This document shows, piece by piece, positions 1-5,857 of a stretch of 8,013 nt of DNA. Every line of letters starts with the position of its first letter. Position 1 is the first letter of the stretch. The notes beneath the pieces are model-generated. The model saw only the letters and a program-made list of their open reading frames with translations, was not told the origin of the DNA and ran no database searches. The stretch comes from JALYNX01 sp044867525 (lineage in GTDB: Bacteria; Actinomycetota; Acidimicrobiia; Spongiisociales; ZC4RG35), in the NCBI GenBank assembly GCA_044867525.1, contig JBIOVB010000082.1, positions 1 through 8,013 of the forward strand, written 5' to 3'. Both the position numbers and the translations under genes were made by a program.

Positions 1-881
1 CCTGGAAGGAACGCCACCCACGGTGGGGGAGCCTCGACCGGCTCCAGGTCGTCGGGGAGCAGATATCCGACTCCGTCCCCGAGGGACACCTCGACCGCCG
101 ACAGGTCAGCCAGGGCGACGCGCACGGACTTTCGGTCCCACCCGGTCCACCAGGCGAGGTCGGTCTCGGACCCGGGCCCGAAGCCGCGCAACCACCACCC
201 GAGGACAACGGCATTCGCCTCCCGCTTCGGCATATCGGGGATGGGGCCCCCCAGCCAATCGGCCATCGGCGACCATCTGTATTGGCCCGATATCCAGCTG
301 CCCCGAGGCCGGGCCCTGATCACCAGCCCCTGGTTGGCGAGTACGAACAGGACCCTGGTGGACACTCCTGTGTAGCCGAGGATCGAGCCGTCGCTCCGAT
401 AGTTGACGAATTGCTTCTTGAGCTCGGGCACGTCTTCACGCAGTTCCATGGCAGCCACCGGCTCCCCCCGCTTCTCCAACGCGGCCAGGGTCTTCTTGGA
501 GACACGGGAATGCCAGGCCGTCCCGTTCTTGGCGATCCCGGCGCTTTCGATCATCTTTGCGGTCCGCTTCAACTCGGGCGTGATCAGCCTCACCGTCGAC
601 GAGTTGTGGATCAGGGGGACCGAAGCAGTCGGCACCACCCACAGGGTCCGCCGCATCCCTAGGACCCGGGCCAGCACCCGGTCTTCGTACAGAGCCTGCT
701 CCAAGTCGGAAACCTCGAATCCGTCGAGGCGTGCCCTTGCCGATAGGTACACCGTGACCGGGTCCGAGGAATGGAGGCCGACCATGTCGGCGGCCAGCGT
801 GACGAGATCGCTCGCCGGAGCAGCCAGGTTGTGGCGCACGCCGAGCCGGGCCCGACGCTGCTCGGTGGTCACCTCGAGCAC
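1..881 (-). CDS. Winged-helix DNA-binding protein, AlkZ/YcaQ-like (HTH_42) family, partial
   Basis: About 293 residues are visible; the C-terminus lies beyond the left edge. Family members are usually about 350-400 residues. Recognised from phrases typical of the actinobacterial family: RRARLGVRH near residues 9-17, DPVTVYLSARAR (40-51), LGMRRTLWVVP (74-84), SRVSKKTLAAL (125-135), YTGVSTRVLF (170-179), RPRGSWISGQYRW (191-203) and LLPDDLEP (274-281). Characterised relatives (AlkZ, YcaQ/AlkX) are DNA glycosylases that excise alkylated bases or unhook interstrand crosslinks. At the usual catalytic-loop position I see LHSSD (36-40) instead of the QxQ or QxD of those enzymes, so glycosylase activity is not assured. 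The start is GTG at 881. An in-frame TAG (893-891) blocks any longer form, and a TAGGGT box ends 7 bases upstream of the GTG, so the mRNA is probably leaderless. A second GTG at 872 is an alternative start. Transcribed divergently from the ABC operon, with no obvious functional tie to it. Confidence 0.85.
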   Translation of the reverse strand, partial: MLEVTTEQRRARLGVRHNLAAPASDLVTLAADMVGLHSSDPVTVYLSARARLDGFEVSDLEQALYEDRVLARVLGMRRTLWVVPTASVPLIHNSSTVRLITPELKRTAKMIESAGIAKNGTAWHSRVSKKTLAALEKRGEPVAAMELREDVPELKKQFVNYRSDGSILGYTGVSTRVLFVLANQGLVIRARPRGSWISGQYRWSPMADWLGGPIPDMPKREANAVVLGWWLRGFGPGSETDLAWWTGWDRKSVRVALADLSAVEVSLGDGVGYLLPDDLEPVEAPPPWVAFLP

Positions 882-887
882 GGGGTC

Positions 888-893
888 ACCCTA
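888..893 (-). promoter_or_regulatory. Putative -10 box (TAGGGT) of a leaderless promoter for the AlkZ-like gene
   Basis: Read on the minus strand, TAGGGT fits the actinobacterial TANNNT -10 pattern. Exactly six bases (GACCCC) separate it from the GTG at 881, so transcription would begin at or next to the start codon. No well-spaced Shine-Dalgarno is present: the purine run GGGGAG lies about 15 bases before the GTG. No convincing -35 element is visible. Assignment is by pattern only. Confidence 0.4.
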
Positions 894-971
894 TTTCTCC
901 CCGGCGAGAACCGATGGGTGAGTCCCGCCGGCATCGCGGTGGGGGCTCGGGCGGTGGGTCGCCCAAATCCC

Positions 972-977
972 TAGAGT
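972..977 (+). promoter_or_regulatory. Putative -10 box (TAGAGT) for the ABC transporter operon
   Basis: TAGAGT matches TANNNT and lies 10 bases before the ATG at 988. A start site near 984 would leave a leader of only about four bases. There is no Shine-Dalgarno-like purine run just before this ATG, which fits (near-)leaderless translation of the first operon gene. No clear -35 is seen. The rest of the 106-base divergent region (882-987) shows no other recognisable site. Confidence 0.3.
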
Positions 978-987
978 CTCGCTCCCG

Positions 988-1857
988 ATGGGCAGCTCAG
1001 GCATCAGTCGCACTACCCGCAGCGGCCTGTCGATCCTGGGGATCATCGCCGTTTTCGTCCTGCTCTGGGAGTCGTACAAGGTGGTGTGGACCGCGCTCGA
1101 GTGGACCTGGCCGGTTCGCCCCGACAATCGCACCATGCCCCACACCTGGGACATCGTGGGGACGTTGTTCCAACCGGCCCAGCGGACCGGCCCCATCCTG
1201 CTCCTGGTCGAGCTCCGAGCAGCACTGCTCACCCTGCGCGAGGCTTTCGTCGGTTTCCTGATCGGCGGTTCGGTCGGGTTCGGGCTCGGGGTCCTGTTCG
1301 TGAGGTCGACAACCGCGGAGCGAGCTTTCATGCCCTATGTGGTGGCATCCCAGACCGTGCCCATCCTGGCGATCGCCCCGATGGTGGTGGTGTGGGGAGG
1401 CAGGCTCGACATCCCGCAATGGCTGACCGTCTCCATCATCGCCGCCTATCTCACCTTCTTCCCGGTGGTGATCAACACCGTGCGCGGGCTGAGGTCGCCA
1501 CAGGCGACCGCAATGGAACTGATGCGGAGTTATGCGAGTACCTCCCGGGAGACGCTGTGGAAACTCCAGGTCCCGGCGGCGATGCCCTACATCTTCACCG
1601 CGCTCAAGGTCTCCGCGGCGGCCAGTGTGATCGGAGCCATCGTCGGTGAGCTTCCCGCCGGCTTTCGGGGCGGCCTTGGTCGTGATCTCCTCCAGTTCTC
1701 CCAACAGTTCACTGCGGCGCCGGAGAAGCTCTTCGCCGGGGTGATAATCGCCGGGATCGCGGGAATCGCCTTCGTGGGCCTGATCACACTCGCCGAGCAT
1801 CGATGGGTCGCCGCCAGCCGGAGGCAGAGCACCGAGATCGTGAGGGTGCAGGGATGA
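988..1857 (+). CDS. ABC transporter permease, NitT/TauT (SsuC/ThiX-like) type, first subunit
   Basis: A 289-residue inner-membrane permease of the binding-protein-dependent transport family (BPD_transp_1). Hydrophobic stretches suggest six membrane segments near residues 14-33, 84-105, 117-137, 145-165, 205-225 and 249-268. A cytoplasmic EAA-type loop that docks on the ATPase lies near 175-206 (MELMRSYASTSRETLWKLQ, then PAAMPYIFTALKV). The external loop after the first segment (about 35-80) is fairly long. This is the first gene of a permease-ATPase-permease operon; its stop overlaps the ATPase start in an ATGA. A second, different permease follows, so the channel is probably a heterodimer. 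The substrate cannot be read from the permease. The context of a THI5-like binding protein and pyrimidine/hydantoin-degrading enzymes suggests a pyrimidine- or ureide-like compound (inference). ATG 988 is chosen because it precedes the first membrane segment by a short polar stretch and follows a -10-like box. Confidence 0.9.
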   Translation: MGSSGISRTTRSGLSILGIIAVFVLLWESYKVVWTALEWTWPVRPDNRTMPHTWDIVGTLFQPAQRTGPILLLVELRAALLTLREAFVGFLIGGSVGFGLGVLFVRSTTAERAFMPYVVASQTVPILAIAPMVVVWGGRLDIPQWLTVSIIAAYLTFFPVVINTVRGLRSPQATAMELMRSYASTSRETLWKLQVPAAMPYIFTALKVSAAASVIGAIVGELPAGFRGGLGRDLLQFSQQFTAAPEKLFAGVIIAGIAGIAFVGLITLAEHRWVAASRRQSTEIVRVQG

Positions 1858-2642
1858 CAGCGCTGGTCGTCGAGGCCCGAGGCGTTGGCAAGACATTCGG
1901 TTCCGGCGATGCCAGGACCGAGGCCTTGCGGGGCATAGACCTCCAGATCGCCGAGGGCGAGTTCATCTCCCTGATCGGGCCCTCAGGTTGTGGCAAGTCG
2001 ACGCTGCTCCGGTTGATCGGAGATCTGGTCAGTCCAACGACCGGCTCCCTCTCGATCAACGGCAAGGAGCCGGGGCGGGCCCGTCTCGATCGGGATTACG
2101 GCATCGTCTTCCAAAACGCGACTCTGCTCGACTGGCGCACGGTGCTCAAGAACATCGAGCTCCCTCTCGAGATCATGGATTTCCCCGAGGCCGATCGCTC
2201 GACCCGGGCCCGACAGATGCTGGATTTGGTTCAGCTCGGCTCCTTCGAGGGCCACTATCCCTGGCAATTGTCGGGAGGGATGCAGCAGCGGGTGTCCATC
2301 GCCAGGGCGCTGGCCTTCAACCCGTCGTTGCTGTTGATGGACGAGCCATTCGGGGCTCTGGACGAAATGACCCGGGAGTTGATGCAGCAGGAGGTGCTTC
2401 GTCTCTGGCGGGAGACCGGGATCACGGTGGTATTCGTCACCCACTCGATCCCTGAGGCGGTATTCCTCTCCAACAAGGTCGTGGTGATGTCGCCACGGCC
2501 CGGGCGGATCAGTGCCCAGATCGCAGTGGGCCTTCCTGCCTCACGCAACGAGGACACCAGGGAGGACCCGGCGTACTTCGAGTTGATCACCGCGGTGAGG
2601 GAGGCGTTGCGCCGGGATGAGAACCGGGGCGTTGCGTCATGA
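1854..2642 (+). CDS. ABC transporter ATP-binding protein, NitT/TauT (SsuB/TauB-like) type
   Basis: A complete 262-residue nucleotide-binding subunit that powers import on the cytoplasmic face. All motifs are intact: Walker A GPSGCGKST (42-50), Q-loop Gln87 in the FQNATLLDW context, signature LSGGMQQR (139-146), Walker B LLLMDEP (159-165) followed by the D-loop ALD, and the H-loop His197 in VTHSIPEA. The FQNATLLDWRTVLKN and SPRPGRI segments are characteristic of the nitrate/sulfonate/taurine/THI5-linked importers. No extra C-terminal regulatory domain is present. The ATG at 1854 overlaps the upstream stop (ATGA) and has GAGGG at 1842-1846, seven bases before it. A longer reading from an ATG at 1803 would lie inside the permease gene and is not needed. 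The stop overlaps the next permease start in a second ATGA, indicating translational coupling. Confidence 0.95.
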   Translation: MTALVVEARGVGKTFGSGDARTEALRGIDLQIAEGEFISLIGPSGCGKSTLLRLIGDLVSPTTGSLSINGKEPGRARLDRDYGIVFQNATLLDWRTVLKNIELPLEIMDFPEADRSTRARQMLDLVQLGSFEGHYPWQLSGGMQQRVSIARALAFNPSLLLMDEPFGALDEMTRELMQQEVLRLWRETGITVVFVTHSIPEAVFLSNKVVVMSPRPGRISAQIAVGLPASRNEDTREDPAYFELITAVREALRRDENRGVAS

Positions 2643-3508
2643 CGGAGCGCGACGAGGTGATCCAGGAGTCGGCAGTCACCGATGTCTTTGCCGCATTCGA
2701 GGAGGACTTTCCGGCCCGAAGGGGGGCCTTCTCCCCGGGTCGGTTCCTTCGCCGCTACCTGCCCGCTCTCCTCTCTTTCATCGCGGTGATCGCAGTCTGG
2801 GAGGGCCTGACCCGCCTGTTCGGGGTGGAGGCATTCGTCCTTCCCAAACCATCCGAGGTGATCGCCAGCTTCTTCGAAACCGCCCCGGTGATCTGGAGCG
2901 CCGGGCTGCGGACGCTGATCGAGGCTCTCGGCGGTTTTGCCATCGGGGTGACCCTGGCGGTGGTCACCTCATTGGCCGCTGCCCGCTGGACCGGGTTCCG
3001 GGAGGGGATATTGCCCCTGGCCATCGTCCTCAACGCCACGCCGATCGTGGCACTGGCCCCCATCTTCAATAACTGGTTCAGTCTGATCAGCCCCTTTTCC
3101 AAGATGGCGGTGGTGGCGGTCGTCGTCTACTTCCCGGTGATGATCAACACCACTCGTGGCTTGCTGGAGGTCGACCCTGCCGAGTTGGAGCTCATGCGGT
3201 CTTTGGCCGCCACTCCATCGGAGGTGACTCGGCGGATCAGAATCCCACGAGCCCTGCCCTTCTTTTTCGCCTCGCTCAAGGTTGCGAGCGCACTTTCCCT
3301 GATCGCCGCCATCGTCGCCGAGTACTTCGGTGGATCCCAGGACGTGCTCGGCCAGTACATCATCAACCGGGCCAATCTCTTTCAGTTCCCCGACGCCTGG
3401 TCCGCCATCCTCGTGGCGTCGATTCTCGGCGTGACCTTCTATCTGTTGATCCTGGCCGCCGAGCGGGTGTTCATGCCCTGGCACGTCTCCTTGCGTGGCA
3501 CCGACTGA
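2639..3508 (+). CDS. ABC transporter permease, NitT/TauT (SsuC-like) type, second subunit
   Basis: A 289-residue permease of the same family as the first operon gene but clearly different in sequence. A polar N-terminal tail of about 40 residues precedes six likely membrane segments near 42-60, 92-113, 122-142, 154-173, 208-229 and 254-276. FVLPKPSEVIASF (66-78) is the typical segment after the first helix in this family. The EAA-type coupling loop spans about 180-213 (AELELMRSLAATPSEVTRRI followed by PRALPFFFASLKV). The start overlaps the ATPase stop in an ATGA, so translation is probably coupled. With the first permease it likely forms a heterodimeric channel around an ATPase dimer. It is followed after 84 bases by the binding-protein gene on the same strand. 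Substrate unknown; see the binding protein. Confidence 0.92.
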   Translation: MTERDEVIQESAVTDVFAAFEEDFPARRGAFSPGRFLRRYLPALLSFIAVIAVWEGLTRLFGVEAFVLPKPSEVIASFFETAPVIWSAGLRTLIEALGGFAIGVTLAVVTSLAAARWTGFREGILPLAIVLNATPIVALAPIFNNWFSLISPFSKMAVVAVVVYFPVMINTTRGLLEVDPAELELMRSLAATPSEVTRRIRIPRALPFFFASLKVASALSLIAAIVAEYFGGSQDVLGQYIINRANLFQFPDAWSAILVASILGVTFYLLILAAERVFMPWHVSLRGTD

Positions 3509-3579
3509 GCCCCGGGAAGCGCGGGTGGCGATGCGACGGATATCGTTGGCCGATCTGACAGGAGGAGGACCGGACGAAA

Positions 3580-3606
3580 GTGAGTACAGGAAATGACATT
3601 GACTAA
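3580..3606 (+). other. Possible mini-ORF (GTG, 8 codons) overlapping the binding-protein start
   Basis: The strongest Shine-Dalgarno in the gap, GGAGGAGG at 3561-3568, is 24 bases from the binding-protein ATG but 11 bases from a GTG at 3580. That GTG opens a reading frame of eight codons (VSTGNDID), ending at TAA 3604-3606, 14 bases past the start of the binding-protein gene in another frame. It could be a coupling peptide that delivers ribosomes to the ATG at 3593, or mere coincidence. No family resemblance is expected or seen at this length. Confidence 0.15.
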
Positions 3607-4735
3607 GTGGCGGCGACGGCTCGTGTGGTTGTTCGCCTTTGCCATGGTTCTGGCGGCATGTGGCGACGACGGCGGCACCGGCGGGACCGGCGGGACGGCC
3701 GCCCCCGAGGAATGCACCGAGCCCGACAGTGTCCGGCTCCAGTTGCAGTGGTTCGCTCAATCCCAGTTCGCCGGGTACTACGTGGCCAAGGATCTCGGGT
3801 TCTACGACGATCAATGCCTGGAGGTCGAGATCCTCGAAGGCGGGGTTGACATCGTCCCCCAGCAGGTTCTAGCCACCGGGGGCGCCGAGTTCGGGCTGGC
3901 CTGGGTACCGAAGGCCTTGGTTTCCCGTGAGGGCGGAGCCGACATCGTCAACATCGCCCAGGTGTTCGAGCGCTCGGGGACCCTCCAGGTGTCCTGGGCC
4001 GACACCGGGATCACCGAGCCCGCCGACTGGGCCGGGAAGACCGTCGGCAACTGGGGATTCGGCAACGAGTTCGAGTTGACCGCGGCGATCAGCAAGTTCG
4101 ACGTCCAGGATGTGAACCTGGTCGCCCAGGACTTCACCATGACTGCCCTCATCAACCGGGAGCTCGACGCTGCCGAAGCGATGATCTACAACGAGTACGC
4201 CCAGGTCCTGGAGGCGGTAAACCCCGACACCGGGGAGCTCTACCAGCCCGAGGATCTCAGCGTCATCGACTACAACGATCCTGATGTCGCCACTGCGATG
4301 CTTCAGGACGCGGTTTGGGTCAGCGCTGATTGGATCGCCGAAGAGGGCAACGAGGACATCGCAACCCGGTTCCTCACCGCCTCCTTCCAGGGCTGGCTCC
4401 ACTGCCTGGACAACTTCGACGAGTGCGTCGATGTCGTCCTCGCCAACGGCTCCACCTTGGGTCAGAGCCATCAGGAATGGCAGCTCAACGAGATACTCGG
4501 GTTGATCTTCCCGGCAACCAACGGAATCGGTGTCATGAACACCGATCTCTGGGATCAGACCGTTGCCGTGGCCACCGAGCAGATCCCTGAGCTCCAGGGT
4601 GTCGAGATCCCGGCTGAGGCCTACCGCACCGACCTCGCCGAAGCAGCCATCGCCAGCCTCGGCGACGCCGACGTCAATGTCACCGACTACGACCCGGCGA
4701 ATCGGGAGATCGAGCTCCAAGAGGGCGGCTCCTAG
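3593..4735 (+). CDS. ABC transporter substrate-binding lipoprotein, NMT1/THI5-like
   Basis: A 380-residue extracytoplasmic binding protein, expected to hand its ligand to the two permeases encoded upstream. The N-terminus is a lipoprotein signal: KWRRR, a hydrophobic stretch (10-19), then lipobox LAAC with Cys23 as the lipidated residue, followed by a Gly/Thr-rich linker (27-36). The mature part starts with the NMT1/THI5 pattern: LQLQWFAQSQFAGYYVAKD (about 49-67), GFYDDQCLEV (69-78), and DIVPQQVLATGGAEFGLAW (86-104). Characterised relatives bind a thiamin-type pyrimidine (ThiY) or flavins (RibY). The catalytic CCCFC motif of yeast THI5 is absent, so this is a binder, not an HMP-P synthase. 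Besides Cys23 there are four cysteines (41, 75, 271, 278). An in-frame TGA at 3581-3583 rules out a longer form. ATG 3593 has only a weak AGG two bases before it, while a strong GGAGGAGG sits 24 bases upstream. TATCGT at 3541-3546 could be a -10 box giving extra expression, but no -35 supports it. Ligand unassigned. Confidence 0.88.
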   Translation: MTLTKWRRRLVWLFAFAMVLAACGDDGGTGGTGGTAAPEECTEPDSVRLQLQWFAQSQFAGYYVAKDLGFYDDQCLEVEILEGGVDIVPQQVLATGGAEFGLAWVPKALVSREGGADIVNIAQVFERSGTLQVSWADTGITEPADWAGKTVGNWGFGNEFELTAAISKFDVQDVNLVAQDFTMTALINRELDAAEAMIYNEYAQVLEAVNPDTGELYQPEDLSVIDYNDPDVATAMLQDAVWVSADWIAEEGNEDIATRFLTASFQGWLHCLDNFDECVDVVLANGSTLGQSHQEWQLNEILGLIFPATNGIGVMNTDLWDQTVAVATEQIPELQGVEIPAEAYRTDLAEAAIASLGDADVNVTDYDPANREIELQEGGS

Positions 4736-4743
4736 GGCTCAAT

Positions 4744-4773
4744 TGGTGTCCCCCCGCTCCGCGGGGGATACCA
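4744..4773. terminator. Hairpin terminator between convergent genes
   Basis: CCCCCGC (4751-4757), loop TCC, GCGGGGG (4761-4767) forms a perfect 7-bp GC stem. After one bulged C (4750) it is extended by TGGTGT pairing with ATACCA, including one G-T wobble, to 13 bp. It sits in the 43-base gap between the stops of the binding-protein gene (plus) and the desaturase gene (minus), so it can serve both. No T-tract follows on either strand, as is frequent in high-GC actinobacteria; function is inferred from position and stem strength. Confidence 0.6.
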
Positions 4774-4778
4774 CCACC

Positions 4779-5681
4779 TCAGGCGGGGACGATCCCGAGC
4801 TTCTGCTCGAAGCGCTCCGCTCTCTCCATGATCTGCGCCGGCAACGCCATGATCTTGTCCTGGATCTGGGCGGCGGTCGTGGTCAGACCCGTGATCTCGC
4901 CGATCGACCAGTCGCGCAACAGGGGCATCACCACCCGGTCGTGGTGGATTCTGAGGTTGTAAACGCCGGCTCGGGCAACGTCGATCGAACGTCTCACGAA
5001 CCTGGGCATCGCCACCCCCGGCATCTGGAAGTTCTCGAACACCCGATGGATGCCTCCGAGAACCAGTGACGGGGAGGTGTCGAGCATGGCCTGCATCACA
5101 GACTTGTAGAAGATGAAATGATGATTCTCGTCGGATGCAATGAGCCGCATCAGCTCGAAGGCTGCCGGATCGTCGGTGAGCTTGCCCGCGTTGCGATGGC
5201 TGACCCGGGTGGCGAGCTCCTGGGTGGCGGTGTAGGCAAAGATCTCGGTGGGGTCGTCGAAGGCCGGCTGGTAGCCGTTGAACATCGTCGCCTTGCGATC
5301 GTTCTCCAGCTCGTACGGATCGCAGTTACGTGAAGTCAACAGATAGCTGCGGATCGCAATCGCGTGCTGCCCCTCCTCTGCGGTCCACAGATGGTTCCAG
5401 GTGCTGAACGCAGACGTATTGGGCATGTTGTTCTCGATGAGAGCGTGGTAGTAGGGCAGGTTGTCTTCGGTCAACAGGTTCAGGATGAGGGAGGTGCGCG
5501 CATCCTCGGAGATGGTGCATTGGGACACATCCCAAGGCTTGTCTCGGAAGCTCTCGCCTCGTTCCCAGGGGACGAAGTCGTGGAAATACCAATCGCTGCG
5601 GCGTTGCAGGTGTTCTTTGGTGAGCCTCTCGACCACTCCGTCGATCGCTTCCACCAATTCCATCTTCTCGTCGTGAGCCAA
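4779..5681 (-). CDS. Acyl-ACP desaturase-like diiron protein (DesA / FA_desaturase_2 family)
   Basis: A 300-residue soluble ferritin-like diiron protein. The family introduces a double bond into acyl chains carried on acyl carrier protein, using O2 and electrons from ferredoxin. All expected iron ligands are visible: Glu72 in TEDNLPYYH, Glu103 and His106 in EEGQH, Glu155 in TQELATRVSHRNAG, and Glu185 and His188 in DENHH. The wording TEDNLPYYH, QELATRVSHRN and NFQMPGVAMPRF closely recalls mycobacterial DesA proteins, for which lipid biosynthesis is established. Plant enzymes carry EENRH and DEKRH at the two ExxH sites. The start is TTG 5681, with AAGG six bases before it (5691-5688) and a TANNNT-type box further up. 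An ATG at 5663 (residue 7) is the alternative. A TGA at 5708-5706 closes the frame upstream. It is transcribed against both neighbours, and no ferredoxin or reductase gene is present. No obvious metabolic link to the pyrimidine-type genes on either side. Confidence 0.88.
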   Translation of the reverse strand: MAHDEKMELVEAIDGVVERLTKEHLQRRSDWYFHDFVPWERGESFRDKPWDVSQCTISEDARTSLILNLLTEDNLPYYHALIENNMPNTSAFSTWNHLWTAEEGQHAIAIRSYLLTSRNCDPYELENDRKATMFNGYQPAFDDPTEIFAYTATQELATRVSHRNAGKLTDDPAAFELMRLIASDENHHFIFYKSVMQAMLDTSPSLVLGGIHRVFENFQMPGVAMPRFVRRSIDVARAGVYNLRIHHDRVVMPLLRDWSIGEITGLTTTAAQIQDKIMALPAQIMERAERFEQKLGIVPA

Positions 5682-5707
5682 TGTGCGCCTTGTCGTTGTG
5701 TCCGGTC

Positions 5708-5713
5708 ACCGTA
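5708..5713 (-). promoter_or_regulatory. Putative -10 box (TACGGT) of the desaturase gene
   Basis: On the minus strand TACGGT fits TANNNT. A transcript starting near 5701 would have a leader of about 20 bases holding the AAGG ribosome binding site at 5691-5688. No recognisable -35 hexamer lies 16-18 bases upstream, so this is a pattern match only. Confidence 0.25.
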
Positions 5714-5785
5714 CCGGGAGGGTGGGCGTTCCCCACATCGGTCGGCCTTCGGCTGGATGCCCCCGAGCGGCTTTGGTTACGTCGG

Positions 5786-5828
5786 AGCTAACGAACCCCG
5801 GGCTTGCCGGGGCGGTTCTTCGCTAGCT
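5786..5828. repeat. Large imperfect palindrome, possible operator upstream of the hydrolase genes
   Basis: Left arm AGCTA-a-CGAA-CCCCGG (5786-5801) and right arm CCGGGG, six extra bases, TTCG-c-TAGCT (5807-5828) pair over 15 positions around a GCTTG loop, with one mismatch and one six-base bulge. An alternative register pairs GAACC (5793-5797) with GGTTC (5814-5818). It ends 29 bases before the ATG at 5858 and overlaps the likely -10 box TAGCTT (5824-5829). It could be a repressor operator or a leader hairpin. A terminator is less likely, since no T-run follows and the nearest upstream gene points away. Confidence 0.45.
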
Positions 5829-5829
5829 T
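5824..5829 (+). promoter_or_regulatory. Putative -10 box (TAGCTT) for the hydrolase/hydantoinase operon
   Basis: TAGCTT matches TANNNT. Transcription would start near 5836, giving a leader of about 22 bases that contains the Shine-Dalgarno GAGGAG at 5847-5852, five bases before the ATG. No strong -35 is visible at the expected distance. The box forms the outer right end of the palindrome at 5786-5828, so a protein bound there would occlude it. Confidence 0.3.
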
Positions 5830-5857
5830 GGATCCGGCGATTTCGTGAGGAGCCCCA

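Noticed and set aside
403..921. 172-codon plus-strand open frame over the AlkZ-like gene
   Set aside because: Ser/Arg/Thr-rich shadow; the minus-strand frame is continuous and carries clear family signatures.
997..1896. 299-codon open frame on the minus strand opposite the first permease
   Set aside because: It lies almost wholly antisense to a clear ABC permease; its composition (runs of His, Arg, Gly and acidic residues) is typical of a shadow frame in high-GC DNA and no family is recognisable.
3541..3546. TATCGT as a separate promoter for the binding-protein gene
   Set aside because: It fits TANNNT, but there is no -35 support and such hexamers are frequent; mentioned only in the gene entry.
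3509..3592. Possible riboswitch (for example TPP or FMN) before the binding protein
   Set aside because: Only 84 bases, with none of the conserved TPP or FMN core motifs seen by eye.
3663..3700. Short GGCACC/GGCGGGACC repeat
   Set aside because: It simply encodes the flexible Gly/Thr linker after the lipobox of the binding protein, common in lipoproteins.
2969..3814. 281-codon minus-strand open frame across the second permease and binding-protein start
   Set aside because: Antisense to two well-supported genes, with low-complexity, charged translation and no domain.
3869..4720. 283-codon minus-strand open frame opposite the binding protein
   Set aside because: Mirror frame of a convincing NMT1-type coding sequence; Val/Gly/Asp-rich shadow translation.
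5737..5760. Short GGCCTTCGGC hairpin in the divergent region
   Set aside because: Only about four base pairs, within chance expectation for GC-rich DNA.
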